Below are positions 16,819 through 26,209 of a DNA stretch of 64,000 bases, piece by piece; position 1 is the first letter of the stretch; each line of letters opens with the position of its first letter. The DNA is taken from NCBI GenBank assembly GCA_044425815.1, contig JAWXVA010000001.1, positions 71,571 through 135,570 on the forward strand, in the 5' to 3' direction. The notes under the pieces were generated by a model. That model had not been told where the DNA came from, did not search any database, and saw only the letters and a list, made by a program, of their open reading frames with translations. The translations under genes were made by a program, and so were the position numbers. Origin of the DNA: CAUPWF01 sp044425815. GTDB lineage: Bacteria > Bacillota > Clostridia > Lachnospirales > Lachnospiraceae.

Positions 16819-18189
16819 ATGATTAAACAACGTAAAACAGATGAGTATTATGATAAAGTACCAAACCTTCATGAGGAAGGACCGTTGAAATTGAAACAGC
16901 AGATATCACAAGGATTAGGTGCGTTTTTGATTGTAGCAGCTAGTATCGTATTTTATTTTCTGTTTTTACGATTTACAGATTTATTTGATGGCGTTGAACG
17001 AGTGGTTAGCTTGTTATCACCGGTAATTTATGGTGCTGTGATTGCATATTTACTGAATCCGATTATGGTAAAAGTAGAAAATAGTATGCAGAAATTGTTG
17101 GATGAAAAGTGGAAAGTAGCTTGTGATAGTAAACGAATTAGTAGAGTAGTAGGAATCATTATCTCAATTATCGTATTTTTATTATTGATTTTTTTGTTGA
17201 TTAGTATGTTGATACCACAATTGGTGGAGAGTGTACAAAGTCTAATGATCACCTTGCCGAACCAGATTAATCTATTCATCGGATCATTGGAAACCATAGA
17301 GATTACTGATGGCAGTGTAGTGGAATTATTGGAAAACGCATTTAATGAAGGCGCTGATTTTGTTCGTACCTGGATTCAAAATGACTTGATGTCACAGATG
17401 AATTATATTATGTCAAATGTGACAATTGGGGTACTTGCAGTTATCAATGGAATTTTTGATTTTATCATGGGGCTGATTATTTCCATATACATTCTTTATG
17501 CCAAAGAAACTTTTTTAGGTCAGTGTAAGAAGACAATCTATGCATTGTTACCAGCTAAGACTGCAAATGCTACACTTCATATTATGAAGAAGAGCAATCA
17601 AATATTTGGCGGGTTTATTATAGGGAAAATTACAGATTCAGCCATTATAGCAGTGATTACATTTGTGATACTTTCTGCGCTCAATATGCCATATACATTG
17701 CTAGTAAGTGTAATTATTGGAGTGACAAATGTGATACCATATTTTGGCCCATTTATTGGCGCGGTACCATGTGCGATCTTGATTTTATTACAGAATCCAA
17801 TTCAGATGGTTTACTTTGTAATATTTATTATTGTATTGCAACAAGTAGATGGTAATATTATAGGACCTAAAATTCTAGGTGATTCTACTGGGTTGAGTGC
17901 ATTTTGGGTTGTGTTTTCTATTTTATTATTTGGAGGATTGTTTGGATTTCCTGGAATGTTGGTAGGAGTACCGACGTTTGCTGTGATTTATTATATCGTA
18001 GGATTGTTTATTAATCAGAAACTAGAAAAGAAAAATTTACCTACTACTTCAGAAATATACGATGAATATAGCTATGTGGATGCGTCTACGGGGGAATTCG
18101 TATCTTCAGAAGAATATAAAATCCATAAAGAATTAGAGAAGGAAGAAGAATTAGAGAGTCTGGCAGAACATAAAGATTCTATAGAATAA
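16819..18189 (+). CDS. AI-2E family transporter
   Basis: A 456-aa membrane protein of the AI-2E/PerM family (PF01594). The family includes autoinducer-2 exporters and, in other bacteria, sodium/proton antiporters, so the transported species cannot be assigned. About eight spans are predicted. Family segments include PVIYGAVIAYLLNP near the N-terminus, and SVIIGVTNVIPYFGPFIGAVP and GPKILGDSTGLSAFWV in the second half. The ATG at 16819 is preferred to the GTG at 16816 because AAGGA lies 5 nt before it. The C-terminal 50 residues are charged and cytoplasmic. Confidence 0.88.
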   Translation: MIKQRKTDEYYDKVPNLHEEGPLKLKQQISQGLGAFLIVAASIVFYFLFLRFTDLFDGVERVVSLLSPVIYGAVIAYLLNPIMVKVENSMQKLLDEKWKVACDSKRISRVVGIIISIIVFLLLIFLLISMLIPQLVESVQSLMITLPNQINLFIGSLETIEITDGSVVELLENAFNEGADFVRTWIQNDLMSQMNYIMSNVTIGVLAVINGIFDFIMGLIISIYILYAKETFLGQCKKTIYALLPAKTANATLHIMKKSNQIFGGFIIGKITDSAIIAVITFVILSALNMPYTLLVSVIIGVTNVIPYFGPFIGAVPCAILILLQNPIQMVYFVIFIIVLQQVDGNIIGPKILGDSTGLSAFWVVFSILLFGGLFGFPGMLVGVPTFAVIYYIVGLFINQKLEKKNLPTTSEIYDEYSYVDASTGEFVSSEEYKIHKELEKEEELESLAEHKDSIE

Positions 18190-18227
18190 AAAATACTAAA
18201 GGGAATGAATGAAGGAGGAAATTATAG

Positions 18228-19133
18228 ATGCCGATACGAGTGCAGAATGATTTACCGGTAAAGGAACAATTAGAACATGAAAATATATTTGTTATGGATG
18301 AGGCACGTGCTACGACACAAGATATTCGTCCCATCAAGATAGGATTGTTGAACTTGATGCCATTAAAAGAGGATACGGAATTGCAAATTTTACGTGCAAT
18401 GTCGAATATACCCATTCAGGTAGATGTGACATTTGTGAATGTATCCAGTTACGAATCAAAGAACACCTCTAAAAGCCATTTAAATCGGTTTTATGTATCA
18501 TTTAGTGAAATTAAGAACCAAAAATTTGATGGTTTTATTATTACAGGTGCGCCTGTAGAGCAGATGGAATTTGAGGAGGTAGATTATTGGGAAGAATTAA
18601 AAGACATTATGGATTGGACTTATACAAACGTAACATCTACGATGCATATTTGTTGGGGAGCACAGGCTGCATTGTATCATCATTATGGAATCAATAAGGA
18701 AGTATTACCAGAGAAAGTGTTTGGTGTTTTCCCACACAAAGTAGCGAATAGAAAAACACCGCTAGTACGTGGATTTGACGATATATTCTATGCACCACAT
18801 TCAAGACATACTACGGTGCCACTTGAAAAAATTCGTGCCAATGAGAATTTGAAAATACTTGCAGAGTCAGACGTTGCGGGTGCATTCTTGATTATTGCAG
18901 AGAATGGGAAACAAATCTTTGTGACTGGACATCCTGAGTATGATCGTATGACATTGGATAAAGAGTACAAACGCGATGTAAGTAAAGGGTTGCCAATTGA
19001 GATGCCGTTTAATTATTATCCAGATAATGATCCAGAAAAGGAACCGATACTTTCTTGGCGATCACATTCGAATAATTTATATAGTAACTACCTTAATTAT
19101 TACGTATATCAAGAAACACCATATGAACTATAG
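18228..19133 (+). CDS. metA: Homoserine O-acyltransferase, probably acetyl-CoA dependent
   Basis: First committed enzyme of methionine synthesis, activating homoserine by acylation. The 301-aa protein has the MetA catalytic cysteine Cys142 (STMHICWGAQAALYHHYG), the His in GHPEYD and a Glu in the same fold. Position 111 is glutamate (GAPVEQMEF); in the Bacillus cereus enzyme this residue favours acetyl-CoA, while glycine at this place in E. coli favours succinyl-CoA. The name homoserine O-acetyltransferase is therefore more likely than O-succinyltransferase. AAGGAGG lies 9 nt before the ATG. No SAM riboswitch or S-box is visible in the short 38-nt gap upstream. Confidence 0.95.
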   Translation: MPIRVQNDLPVKEQLEHENIFVMDEARATTQDIRPIKIGLLNLMPLKEDTELQILRAMSNIPIQVDVTFVNVSSYESKNTSKSHLNRFYVSFSEIKNQKFDGFIITGAPVEQMEFEEVDYWEELKDIMDWTYTNVTSTMHICWGAQAALYHHYGINKEVLPEKVFGVFPHKVANRKTPLVRGFDDIFYAPHSRHTTVPLEKIRANENLKILAESDVAGAFLIIAENGKQIFVTGHPEYDRMTLDKEYKRDVSKGLPIEMPFNYYPDNDPEKEPILSWRSHSNNLYSNYLNYYVYQETPYEL

Positions 19134-19175
19134 TATTTAGTTATCAAATTTTGCTGATAGCAAAGGGGGATGGAT

Positions 19176-21863
19176 ATGCTTGAAGGGAAAAGAAAAGAAG
19201 AGGATAGGCAAGTAGAATCAGATATAAGTATGATGCAATTGATGGCGATTACAGTAAAACCGATGTTGGTATTAAATAATGATGCAGAGTATACCGTGCA
19301 ATATGCTAATGATTCTTTTTTTAAGATATTTGGAACGGATTGCTTGGGGTTTCGTGCGAAATTTCAGAACTGTATGCGTGATACGTTTGTGAAAGAAAAA
19401 CGCGAAGATTATATGAAGACGATTCGAAGTGAAATAGAGCAGAATGAGAGATGCCTTCTAGATGTTCAATTGAATGTGGCAGACGGAGAAAATGCTTGGT
19501 TTTATTTTGAATGCAATCAATTGAAACAGTTAGATGGTGGAGAAAAGCTATATTGTGAATTGAATTCCATTGAAAAACGGATATCTATGATAGAGTCTAT
19601 TAATGCAGAACGGCAATATTTTCAAGCTGTTCAGAAATTGACATCGGACGTATTGTTTCGCTTGAATTTGAAAACACATGTAGTAAAACATACAGGAGCT
19701 TTAGCAAGGGAATTTGGATTACCTTCTAGGATGGAAAACTTTCCTGAGGTTTTGGTAAACTCAAATTCTATATATGAGGATGACCTAGAAGATTATTTGG
19801 CATATGTGGGTAAAATGTTTGAGGGAGTAGCTGGTACTCAGACGATGCGGTTATATCTGCCCGATGGAAGCTATGAGTGGTTTCATGTAGAATGTATAAT
19901 TTTGCATGACACAAAAGGGGTACCAATTGAGTCTATTGGAAAGATAACGAAGATGGAAAACTCAAATAACACTCAAGAAATAGAAAAGGCAGAAAAGACG
20001 GAAACAAGGCAAAGGGATCAGATCGAATATCCAATGCAAAAAGCATTTCAGATAGAGGCACAGGCAGCCCTACGCTCAAAGGAAGAGTTTAATTACGAAT
20101 TGCTTGGCGAAGTGTTTGCAATGTTTTTGAAAGCAGACACGGTATATAGAACGATTGAGTCTGCATTAGCACTGCTTGGCACTGCTACGAAAGCACAAGG
20201 GTTCAATATATTTGCATTAGATAAAGAAACAGGACTTTATAAGAATCTGTATCGATGGTATGAGGAAGATGTGATGGTAGCACGCGAACCTATTGAACCG
20301 ATTCCTATGGACGTTTTTGAAATACTTTTAGGTGAAATCATAGAAGAAGGGGTAGCGCAGATTTTAGATATTAGCCACATCCAGAATGAGATGATCCAGA
20401 CTAAATTAAGACAACGAGGTGTAAAGGCTATTCTTCAGTGTTACCTTAAAAATGATGATGATGAAATACGATACTTATTGGAAGTGACAGAGTATAATAG
20501 AGACAGAGAGTGGACACCTTATGAATGCGCAACTGTGTCTCATATAGCAAAAATCATATTTTTATTTATGAATTATAAAGATCAGATGGGGGATACACGT
20601 AAGCTGAATTATGATAGTCTTACTGGTTTGATTACAGAACATAAATTTATTGAAGAAGCGCAAAAATATATCAGTACAGATATGAGTAGAGAGTATAGTA
20701 TCATTTCTGTGGATTTGGATAATTTTAAGTATATAAATGAGTTCTATGGATATGATGCAGGAACGAAAGTGTTGCTGGAATTTAGTCAATATATGCAGAA
20801 TTTTATACATAAACCAATTCTTTTAACACGCTGTTTTGCTGATAATTTCTTGGCGCTAGTGGAACATAATTCGGACTTGGAGCGTGTGATTTATGCGTCG
20901 ATGCAAAATGAAAGTGTACTGATTCAGCAGCTAAAAGAGGCATTAGGAGATAATTATTATTTTAGCTTCAGTATGGGTATTTATTTTGTTGAAAATAGAA
21001 ATTTGAACATTAACTATATGATTAACTGCGCAAATTATGCGAGACATATCGGGAAATCAGAAGTTGGACGTACTTGTTATTTATTCTCAGATGAGATGCA
21101 TAAGAAGCGAACAGCAAAAAATCAGATTGTTGCACAAATGGAGAATGCACTTACTCAGAAAGAGTTTAAGATGTATTATCAACCGAAAGTAGATTTGCGC
21201 ACAAATGAAATAGTAGGAGCAGAAGCGTTGGTGCGTTGGATTCAAGGAGATAAAATTATTCCTCCGAATGAATTTATCCCTATTTTTGAGAAGAATGGAT
21301 TCATAGAAAAATTAGACTATTATGTGGTAAATGAAGTATGCGAGTTTATTAAACAAAATGCTAGTGAACGATTGCCGAAGATTTCCTTGAATTTATCAGG
21401 GTTTACAGTGCTGAAACCAAATCTGGTAGAAAAACTAGTACACATAACAAGAGCACATGGAGTCAAGCCAACACAATTGGATCTAGAAATTACAGAAAGT
21501 GCATTGGTGGATCGATTTGAATTAGCAGTGAAACAAATAGATGTGTTGAAAGATTTGAAATTCACAATATCTATGGATGATTTCGGAACTGGTATTTCTA
21601 CGCTTCATAGATTACGAGAGATGTCGGTAGATGTGTTGAAGATAGATAAAAAATTTATTAGTGACACCTTGGATAATGAAAAAGGCATTATTATTTTGAA
21701 AAATATTATTCGTATGTCAAAAGAACTAGAGATAGAGACTGTGGCAGAAGGAATTGAAACAGAGGAACAATTGGAATTATTAAAAGTCTTAGGTTGTGAT
21801 ATAGGGCAAGGATATTGTTTTTCTAGGCCAGTACCAGTACAGGAGTTTTTAGACATGCTTTAA
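19176..21863 (+). CDS. PAS/GAF sensor with degenerate GGDEF and intact EAL domain
   Basis: An 895-aa cyclic-di-GMP signalling protein, predicted to be soluble. The start at 19176 is preferred because AAAGGGGG touches the ATG at 19170. Two PAS-like regions span about residues 20-265, a GAF-like region about 295-450, a GGDEF domain about 480-625 and an EAL domain about 650-893. The GGDEF signature is replaced by FADNF (near 20836), so diguanylate cyclase activity is doubtful. The EAL motifs are intact: EALVRW, NLSGF, EITES, DDFGTG, DVLKIDKKF and ETVAEGIET. The most likely activity is c-di-GMP phosphodiesterase, with the GGDEF part as a regulatory GTP site. Confidence 0.92.
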   Translation: MLEGKRKEEDRQVESDISMMQLMAITVKPMLVLNNDAEYTVQYANDSFFKIFGTDCLGFRAKFQNCMRDTFVKEKREDYMKTIRSEIEQNERCLLDVQLNVADGENAWFYFECNQLKQLDGGEKLYCELNSIEKRISMIESINAERQYFQAVQKLTSDVLFRLNLKTHVVKHTGALAREFGLPSRMENFPEVLVNSNSIYEDDLEDYLAYVGKMFEGVAGTQTMRLYLPDGSYEWFHVECIILHDTKGVPIESIGKITKMENSNNTQEIEKAEKTETRQRDQIEYPMQKAFQIEAQAALRSKEEFNYELLGEVFAMFLKADTVYRTIESALALLGTATKAQGFNIFALDKETGLYKNLYRWYEEDVMVAREPIEPIPMDVFEILLGEIIEEGVAQILDISHIQNEMIQTKLRQRGVKAILQCYLKNDDDEIRYLLEVTEYNRDREWTPYECATVSHIAKIIFLFMNYKDQMGDTRKLNYDSLTGLITEHKFIEEAQKYISTDMSREYSIISVDLDNFKYINEFYGYDAGTKVLLEFSQYMQNFIHKPILLTRCFADNFLALVEHNSDLERVIYASMQNESVLIQQLKEALGDNYYFSFSMGIYFVENRNLNINYMINCANYARHIGKSEVGRTCYLFSDEMHKKRTAKNQIVAQMENALTQKEFKMYYQPKVDLRTNEIVGAEALVRWIQGDKIIPPNEFIPIFEKNGFIEKLDYYVVNEVCEFIKQNASERLPKISLNLSGFTVLKPNLVEKLVHITRAHGVKPTQLDLEITESALVDRFELAVKQIDVLKDLKFTISMDDFGTGISTLHRLREMSVDVLKIDKKFISDTLDNEKGIIILKNIIRMSKELEIETVAEGIETEEQLELLKVLGCDIGQGYCFSRPVPVQEFLDML

Positions 21864-21883
21864 AATAAGAACATAAAAAACTG

Positions 21884-21912
21884 TTGACAAAAAAACAAAG
21901 AGATAGTATAGT
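21884..21912 (+). promoter_or_regulatory. Strong promoter of the trp operon
   Basis: TTGACA (21884-21889) and TATAGT (21907-21912) are separated by exactly 17 nt. Transcription would start about 21919, just before the T-box leader. Confidence 0.85.
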
Positions 21913-21929
21913 TGATTTTAATTTAATAC

Positions 21930-22207
21930 ACTAAACCGATGAAGTGGAGATAAAAATAGTTGTGCATCTACAGAGAGCTTGTGTAGCTGAGAGCAAGTGA
22001 AACGCAGATTATTAAATGGACCACGGAGGGCGTAGTCAAAGGTTTCTTAACCGAGTATTCTACGACGGAAGGCACACGTCAGTTGTCAGAGATTTGATAG
22101 AATCTTAGTAAGAGCGCAATTGGAGTATAGATTGTGAATCAAGGTGGTACCGCGGAAGTATAAATTTCGTCCTTGGCAAATATTTTATTTGTCGAGGGCG
22201 TTTTTTT
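21930..22207 (+). promoter_or_regulatory. T-box leader of the trp operon (tryptophan specifier)
   Basis: The T-box sequence AAGGTGGTACCGCG lies at 22141-22154. The terminator stem is CGTCCTTGGCAAAT (22168-22181) with ATTTGTCGAGGGCG (22187-22200) and seven T. The stem I specifier TGG (22017-22019, in AAATGGACC) codes for tryptophan. Uncharged tRNA-Trp would therefore allow read-through into trpE. The 5' boundary is approximate. Confidence 0.95.
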
Positions 22208-22302
22208 ATGCCAAGACAATAATCAAGCTAAGCGACAGAGCGTATTACGTTGATTATTTTAGTGAAGGGAAGAAGAAAAAGAGGATGAGAGGAGAAAGAT
22301 TC

Positions 22303-23778
22303 ATGGTAAAACCAACGTTAGAAGAGGTACAAAAAATTCAAGCAATACAGAAATATCATAGAATTCCATTGCTGATGGAATTGTACGCAGATACCATTAC
22401 ACCAATTATGGCACTTAAGAAATTAAAACATGTCAGTAGGCATTGTTTTATGCTTGAAAGCGCAGAGGCATCTAAGCAATGGGGACGTTATACCTTTATA
22501 GGGTATGATCCAATCCTAGAATTCACTTGTACAGATGGGAAAGTGCAGCTAAGAACAGAGGCGATGGCGCAGACGATAGAAAGTCATCCTGCAGAAATTA
22601 TTCGCCAAATAATGAAAGAAAATGCAGCGCCTGTTATAGAAGGTTATCCACCATTTTCAGGAGGGCTAGTTGGATATTTTTCTTATGATTACATCAAATA
22701 TGCGGAGCCAAGCTTGAAATTAGATGCGATAGATGAAGAGGGCTTCAAGGATGTAGACTTGATGTTGTTTGATAAGTTAATCGTCTTTGATAATTATAAA
22801 CAGAAAATCAATTTAATTGTAAATATTCGAACAGAAGAATTAGAGAAAAATTATAATAAGGGATTATTAACATTAAACCAAATGGCATCTATATTAAATA
22901 AAGGAGAAATCGCAGAAACTCCCGTATTTCGATTAAAAAGTGATATTAAGCAATTATTTGATCGAGATAGTTACAGTGACATGGTTCGAAAAGCAAAACA
23001 ATATATATATGAAGGTGATATTTTTCAAGTGGTGCTTTCGAATCGTTTGGAAGCGGAGATTGAAGGAAGTCTCTTAGATGTATATCGAGCACTACGAACG
23101 ATGAACCCTTCTCCCTATATGTTTTATTTTAGTAGTGATGATGTGGAAATAGCAGGTGCATCACCAGAAACATTGGTGAAATTAGAGAATCAAAAACTAT
23201 ACACATTTCCACTGGCAGGCACAAAGCCGAGAGGTGAAACAGTAGCGGAAGACCAAAAGAATGAATTCGATTTATTACACGATGAGAAAGAAATTGCAGA
23301 ACATAATATGCTCGTGGATTTAGGAAGAAATGATATAGGGAAAATAAGTAAAATTGGTTCGGTTGAAGTAGAAAAATATATGAGTGTTGAGAAGTTTTCT
23401 CATGTAATGCATATAGGATCTACAGTTACTGGTCAAATTGCAGATTCAAAAGATGCTTTAGATGCAATTGATTCGATTCTACCAGCGGGAACCTTGTCTG
23501 GAGCTCCAAAACTTCGAGCATGTGAAATCATCAATGAATTAGAAAATAACAAAAGAGGAATTTATGGTGGTGCGGTAGGATATATCGATTTTGGAGGAAA
23601 TTTGGATACTTGTATCGCAATACGATTGGCATTTGCTAAGAATGGAAAAGTTTTTGTTAGATCAGGAGCGGGAATTGTGGCAGATAGTGTACCAGAAAAT
23701 GAATACCAAGAATGTATTAACAAGGCAAAGGCGATGACCGTTTCACTCAAATTGGCAGAAGGAGGGATTGATATATGA
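22303..23778 (+). CDS. trpE: Anthranilate synthase component I
   Basis: Converts chorismate to anthranilate, using ammonia delivered by TrpG. The start at 22303 (AGAGGAG 8 nt upstream) is used; upstream in-frame codons lie inside the T-box terminator. The 491-aa protein has the tryptophan feedback motif (FMLESAE, the LLES region), and the chorismate-binding core with SPYMFYF, GASPETLVK, PLAGTKPRG, EHNMLVDLGRNDIG, the catalytic HVMHIGSTV and GTLSGAPKLRACEII, and YGGAVGYIDF. It begins the seven-gene trp operon and overlaps trpG by 4 nt. Confidence 0.97.
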   Translation: MVKPTLEEVQKIQAIQKYHRIPLLMELYADTITPIMALKKLKHVSRHCFMLESAEASKQWGRYTFIGYDPILEFTCTDGKVQLRTEAMAQTIESHPAEIIRQIMKENAAPVIEGYPPFSGGLVGYFSYDYIKYAEPSLKLDAIDEEGFKDVDLMLFDKLIVFDNYKQKINLIVNIRTEELEKNYNKGLLTLNQMASILNKGEIAETPVFRLKSDIKQLFDRDSYSDMVRKAKQYIYEGDIFQVVLSNRLEAEIEGSLLDVYRALRTMNPSPYMFYFSSDDVEIAGASPETLVKLENQKLYTFPLAGTKPRGETVAEDQKNEFDLLHDEKEIAEHNMLVDLGRNDIGKISKIGSVEVEKYMSVEKFSHVMHIGSTVTGQIADSKDALDAIDSILPAGTLSGAPKLRACEIINELENNKRGIYGGAVGYIDFGGNLDTCIAIRLAFAKNGKVFVRSGAGIVADSVPENEYQECINKAKAMTVSLKLAEGGIDI

Positions 23779-24347
23779 TTTTATTGATTGATAATTATGA
23801 TAGCTTTTCTTATAATCTGTATCAATTGATTGGGTCTATAGATGCGGATATCTTAGTAGTGAGAAATGATAAAATAACAATAGATGAAATAGAGGAAATG
23901 CAACCGAAGGCTATTTTTATATCACCAGGCCCAGGGCATCCATCACAAGCGGGAATATGCGAGGATGTCGTGAAAGAATTAGGGGGAAAAATCCCGATAT
24001 TAGGGGTTTGCCTAGGACACCAAGCAATTTGCGAAGCCTATGGTGGCACAGTATCTTATGCCAGTAAATTGATGCATGGAAAAACATCGATTGCTACAAT
24101 AGATACGACAAGTAGATTGTTTCAAGGTATGAATACAAAATTACAAGTGGCACGATATCATTCATTAGCGGCAATAGAGGAGACATTACCAGCGTGTTTG
24201 AGAATCATAGCTCAGACAGACACGGGAGATATTATGGCAGTAGAACATACACAATATCAAGTATACGGAGTTCAATTTCATCCAGAATCCGTATTGACAC
24301 CACAAGGACATGAAATTATTAAGAATTTTTTGGAGGGAATCGCATGA
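23775..24347 (+). CDS. trpG: Anthranilate synthase component II (glutamine amidotransferase)
   Basis: Class I glutamine amidotransferase that supplies ammonia to TrpE. The 190-aa protein shows the N-terminal IDNYDSFSYNLYQ, the oxyanion strand SPGPGHPSQAGI, the nucleophile Cys in GVCLGHQAICEAYGG, and the His-Glu of FHPESVLT. It overlaps trpE and trpD by 4 nt each, so translation is coupled. The protein could also serve folate (PabA function) as in Bacillus, since no separate pabA is seen in this window. Confidence 0.96.
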   Translation: MILLIDNYDSFSYNLYQLIGSIDADILVVRNDKITIDEIEEMQPKAIFISPGPGHPSQAGICEDVVKELGGKIPILGVCLGHQAICEAYGGTVSYASKLMHGKTSIATIDTTSRLFQGMNTKLQVARYHSLAAIEETLPACLRIIAQTDTGDIMAVEHTQYQVYGVQFHPESVLTPQGHEIIKNFLEGIA

Positions 24348-25366
24348 TTGAACAAGCAATTATCAAATTAAGTCAGAATGAAACATTAAGCTATGAAACT
24401 GCAAAAGATGTAATGGATGAGATTATGGGGGGAATCGCAAGTGATGTACAGATTAGCTCTTATTTAACAGCCTTAGCTATCAAAGGGGAAACAATCGAAG
24501 AAATTACAGCATCAGCAGCTTCGATGCGAGAACATTGTGTGCGATTGCTACACGATATGGAAGTATTAGAAATTGTGGGGACTGGTGGAGATCAGTCAAA
24601 TTCATTTAATATTTCGACAACCTCTTCTATTGTAATTGCTTCGGGGGATGTACCGGTTGCAAAACATGGAAATAGAGCGGCTTCTAGCCTTTCTGGATCT
24701 GCAGATGTGTTAGAAGCTTTAGGGGTAAATATTAGTATCACACCAAAACGCAGCAAAGAGATTCTAGAAGAAATAGGCATTTGCTTTTTGTTTGCACAGA
24801 AATATCATTTGGCAATGAAATATGTAGCAGGTGTACGGAAAGAATTGAGATTTAGAACGATTTTTAACATATTAGGACCTTTATCAAATCCAGCAGGTGC
24901 TACGATGCAAGTAATGGGTGTGTATGATGAGAAATTAGTAAAACCATTGGCGAAAGTACTTTGTAATCTAGGTGTAAAGCGAGCAATGGTAGTGTATGGA
25001 CAGGATAAATTAGATGAAATCTCTATGAGTGCCCCAACGACTGTATGTGAAGTGAAGGATGGAGCGTATGAATCCTATGAAATCACACCAGAGCAATTCG
25101 GATATGTGCGATGTGAAAAAGCTGCATTAGTAGGGGGGGCGCCTGAAGAAAATGCAAGCATTACAAAAGCGATTCTAGAAGGTGAAAAAGGGGATTGTAG
25201 AAATGCAGTGTGTCTCAATGCAGGAGCAGGATTATATATTGCAGGAAAGACAGATACCTTAGTAGAAGGAGTACGACTAGCAGAAAAATTATTAGATTCA
25301 GGAGCAGCACATGAAAAATTAGAAGCATTTATTCGCTGTTCCAATGAGGAGAAAATAGATGCGTAA
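24344..25366 (+). CDS. trpD: Anthranilate phosphoribosyltransferase
   Basis: Joins anthranilate to PRPP. The 340-aa enzyme carries the PRPP-binding GTGGDQSNSFNISTTSS (residues about 79-95), KHGNRAASSLSGSADVLEALG, the anthranilate-binding Arg region FLFAQKYHLAMKYVAGVRKELRFRT and NILGPLSNPA. It is a separate polypeptide rather than a TrpG-D fusion. The 3' end overlaps trpC by 8 nt. Confidence 0.96.
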   Translation: MIEQAIIKLSQNETLSYETAKDVMDEIMGGIASDVQISSYLTALAIKGETIEEITASAASMREHCVRLLHDMEVLEIVGTGGDQSNSFNISTTSSIVIASGDVPVAKHGNRAASSLSGSADVLEALGVNISITPKRSKEILEEIGICFLFAQKYHLAMKYVAGVRKELRFRTIFNILGPLSNPAGATMQVMGVYDEKLVKPLAKVLCNLGVKRAMVVYGQDKLDEISMSAPTTVCEVKDGAYESYEITPEQFGYVRCEKAALVGGAPEENASITKAILEGEKGDCRNAVCLNAGAGLYIAGKTDTLVEGVRLAEKLLDSGAAHEKLEAFIRCSNEEKIDA

Positions 25367-26174
25367 TGACAATGGTGATGTGATTAATATACAGAAAAAT
25401 ATATTAGAAGAAATCGCAGCAGTAACGTTAAAACGAGTCAAAGAACAATCACGTAAGGTGAGTATTGAAAAAGTAAAATACAAAGCAATGACAGTATATA
25501 AGAGACCGTTTGCTTTCGAGAAGGCATTGCAAAATAAAAAAATGTCTTTTATATGTGAGATAAAAAAAGCTTCTCCATCCAAAGGGGTGATTGCAGAATC
25601 CTTTCCCTATCTTCAAATAGCTAAGGAGTATGAAGAAGCGGGTGCTAGTGCGATTTCTTGCTTGACAGAACCGTATTATTTTCAAGGAAAAGATGAATAT
25701 TTAGAAGAAATAGCGAAGGAAGTATCGATTCCGATATTACGAAAAGATTTTATTGTAGATCATTATATGGTATATGAGGCAAAAGCTATGGGAGCAGATG
25801 CAATTTTATTGATTTGTGCTATTTTAACGGATAAGCAACTCGATAAATACTTTGAAATTGCTGAAAAACTGGGCCTTTCGGTTGTGTTTGAAGCCCATGA
25901 CGAAGAAGAAATATTAAGAGCACTCACTTGTGGTGCACGAATTATAGGGGTAAATAATCGCAATTTAAAAACATTTGAAATGGATTTAAATAACAGTGTA
26001 CGATTACGCAACATAGTTCCAGAGGAGGTTATATTTGTTTCGGAAAGTGGTATGAAATCCCGAAGTGATATCGAACATTTGGAAATGCACGGAGTGCAGG
26101 CGGTACTAATAGGAGAAACATTGATGAGAGCACCAAATAAGGCAGTTGTTTTGAAGCAATTAAAAGGAAAATAG
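25359..26174 (+). CDS. trpC: Indole-3-glycerol phosphate synthase
   Basis: Closes the indole ring from carboxyphenylamino-deoxyribulose phosphate. The 271-aa TIM barrel has FICEIKKASPSKG with the catalytic Lys, SCLTEPYYFQG, LRKDFIVDHYMVYEAKAMGADAILLI, GVNNRNLKTFEMD and FVSESGMKSRSDIEHL. A GAGGAG lies 8 nt before the ATG within the end of trpD. It is slightly longer than typical at the N-terminus (about 10 residues), which may mean a later start, although the ribosome binding site supports the given one. Confidence 0.96.
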   Translation: MRNDNGDVINIQKNILEEIAAVTLKRVKEQSRKVSIEKVKYKAMTVYKRPFAFEKALQNKKMSFICEIKKASPSKGVIAESFPYLQIAKEYEEAGASAISCLTEPYYFQGKDEYLEEIAKEVSIPILRKDFIVDHYMVYEAKAMGADAILLICAILTDKQLDKYFEIAEKLGLSVVFEAHDEEEILRALTCGARIIGVNNRNLKTFEMDLNNSVRLRNIVPEEVIFVSESGMKSRSDIEHLEMHGVQAVLIGETLMRAPNKAVVLKQLKGK

Positions 26175-26209
26175 TGAATTAGGAGAATGGATAACAAAGG
26201 TGGTAGCAG

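Noticed and set aside
18190..18227. Possible SAM riboswitch before metA
   Set aside because: The gap is only 38 nt and contains nothing but a ribosome binding site.
22144..22302. N-terminal extension of trpE beginning in the T-box sequence
   Set aside because: It would translate the antiterminator and terminator; a proper ribosome site and the normal family start are at 22303.
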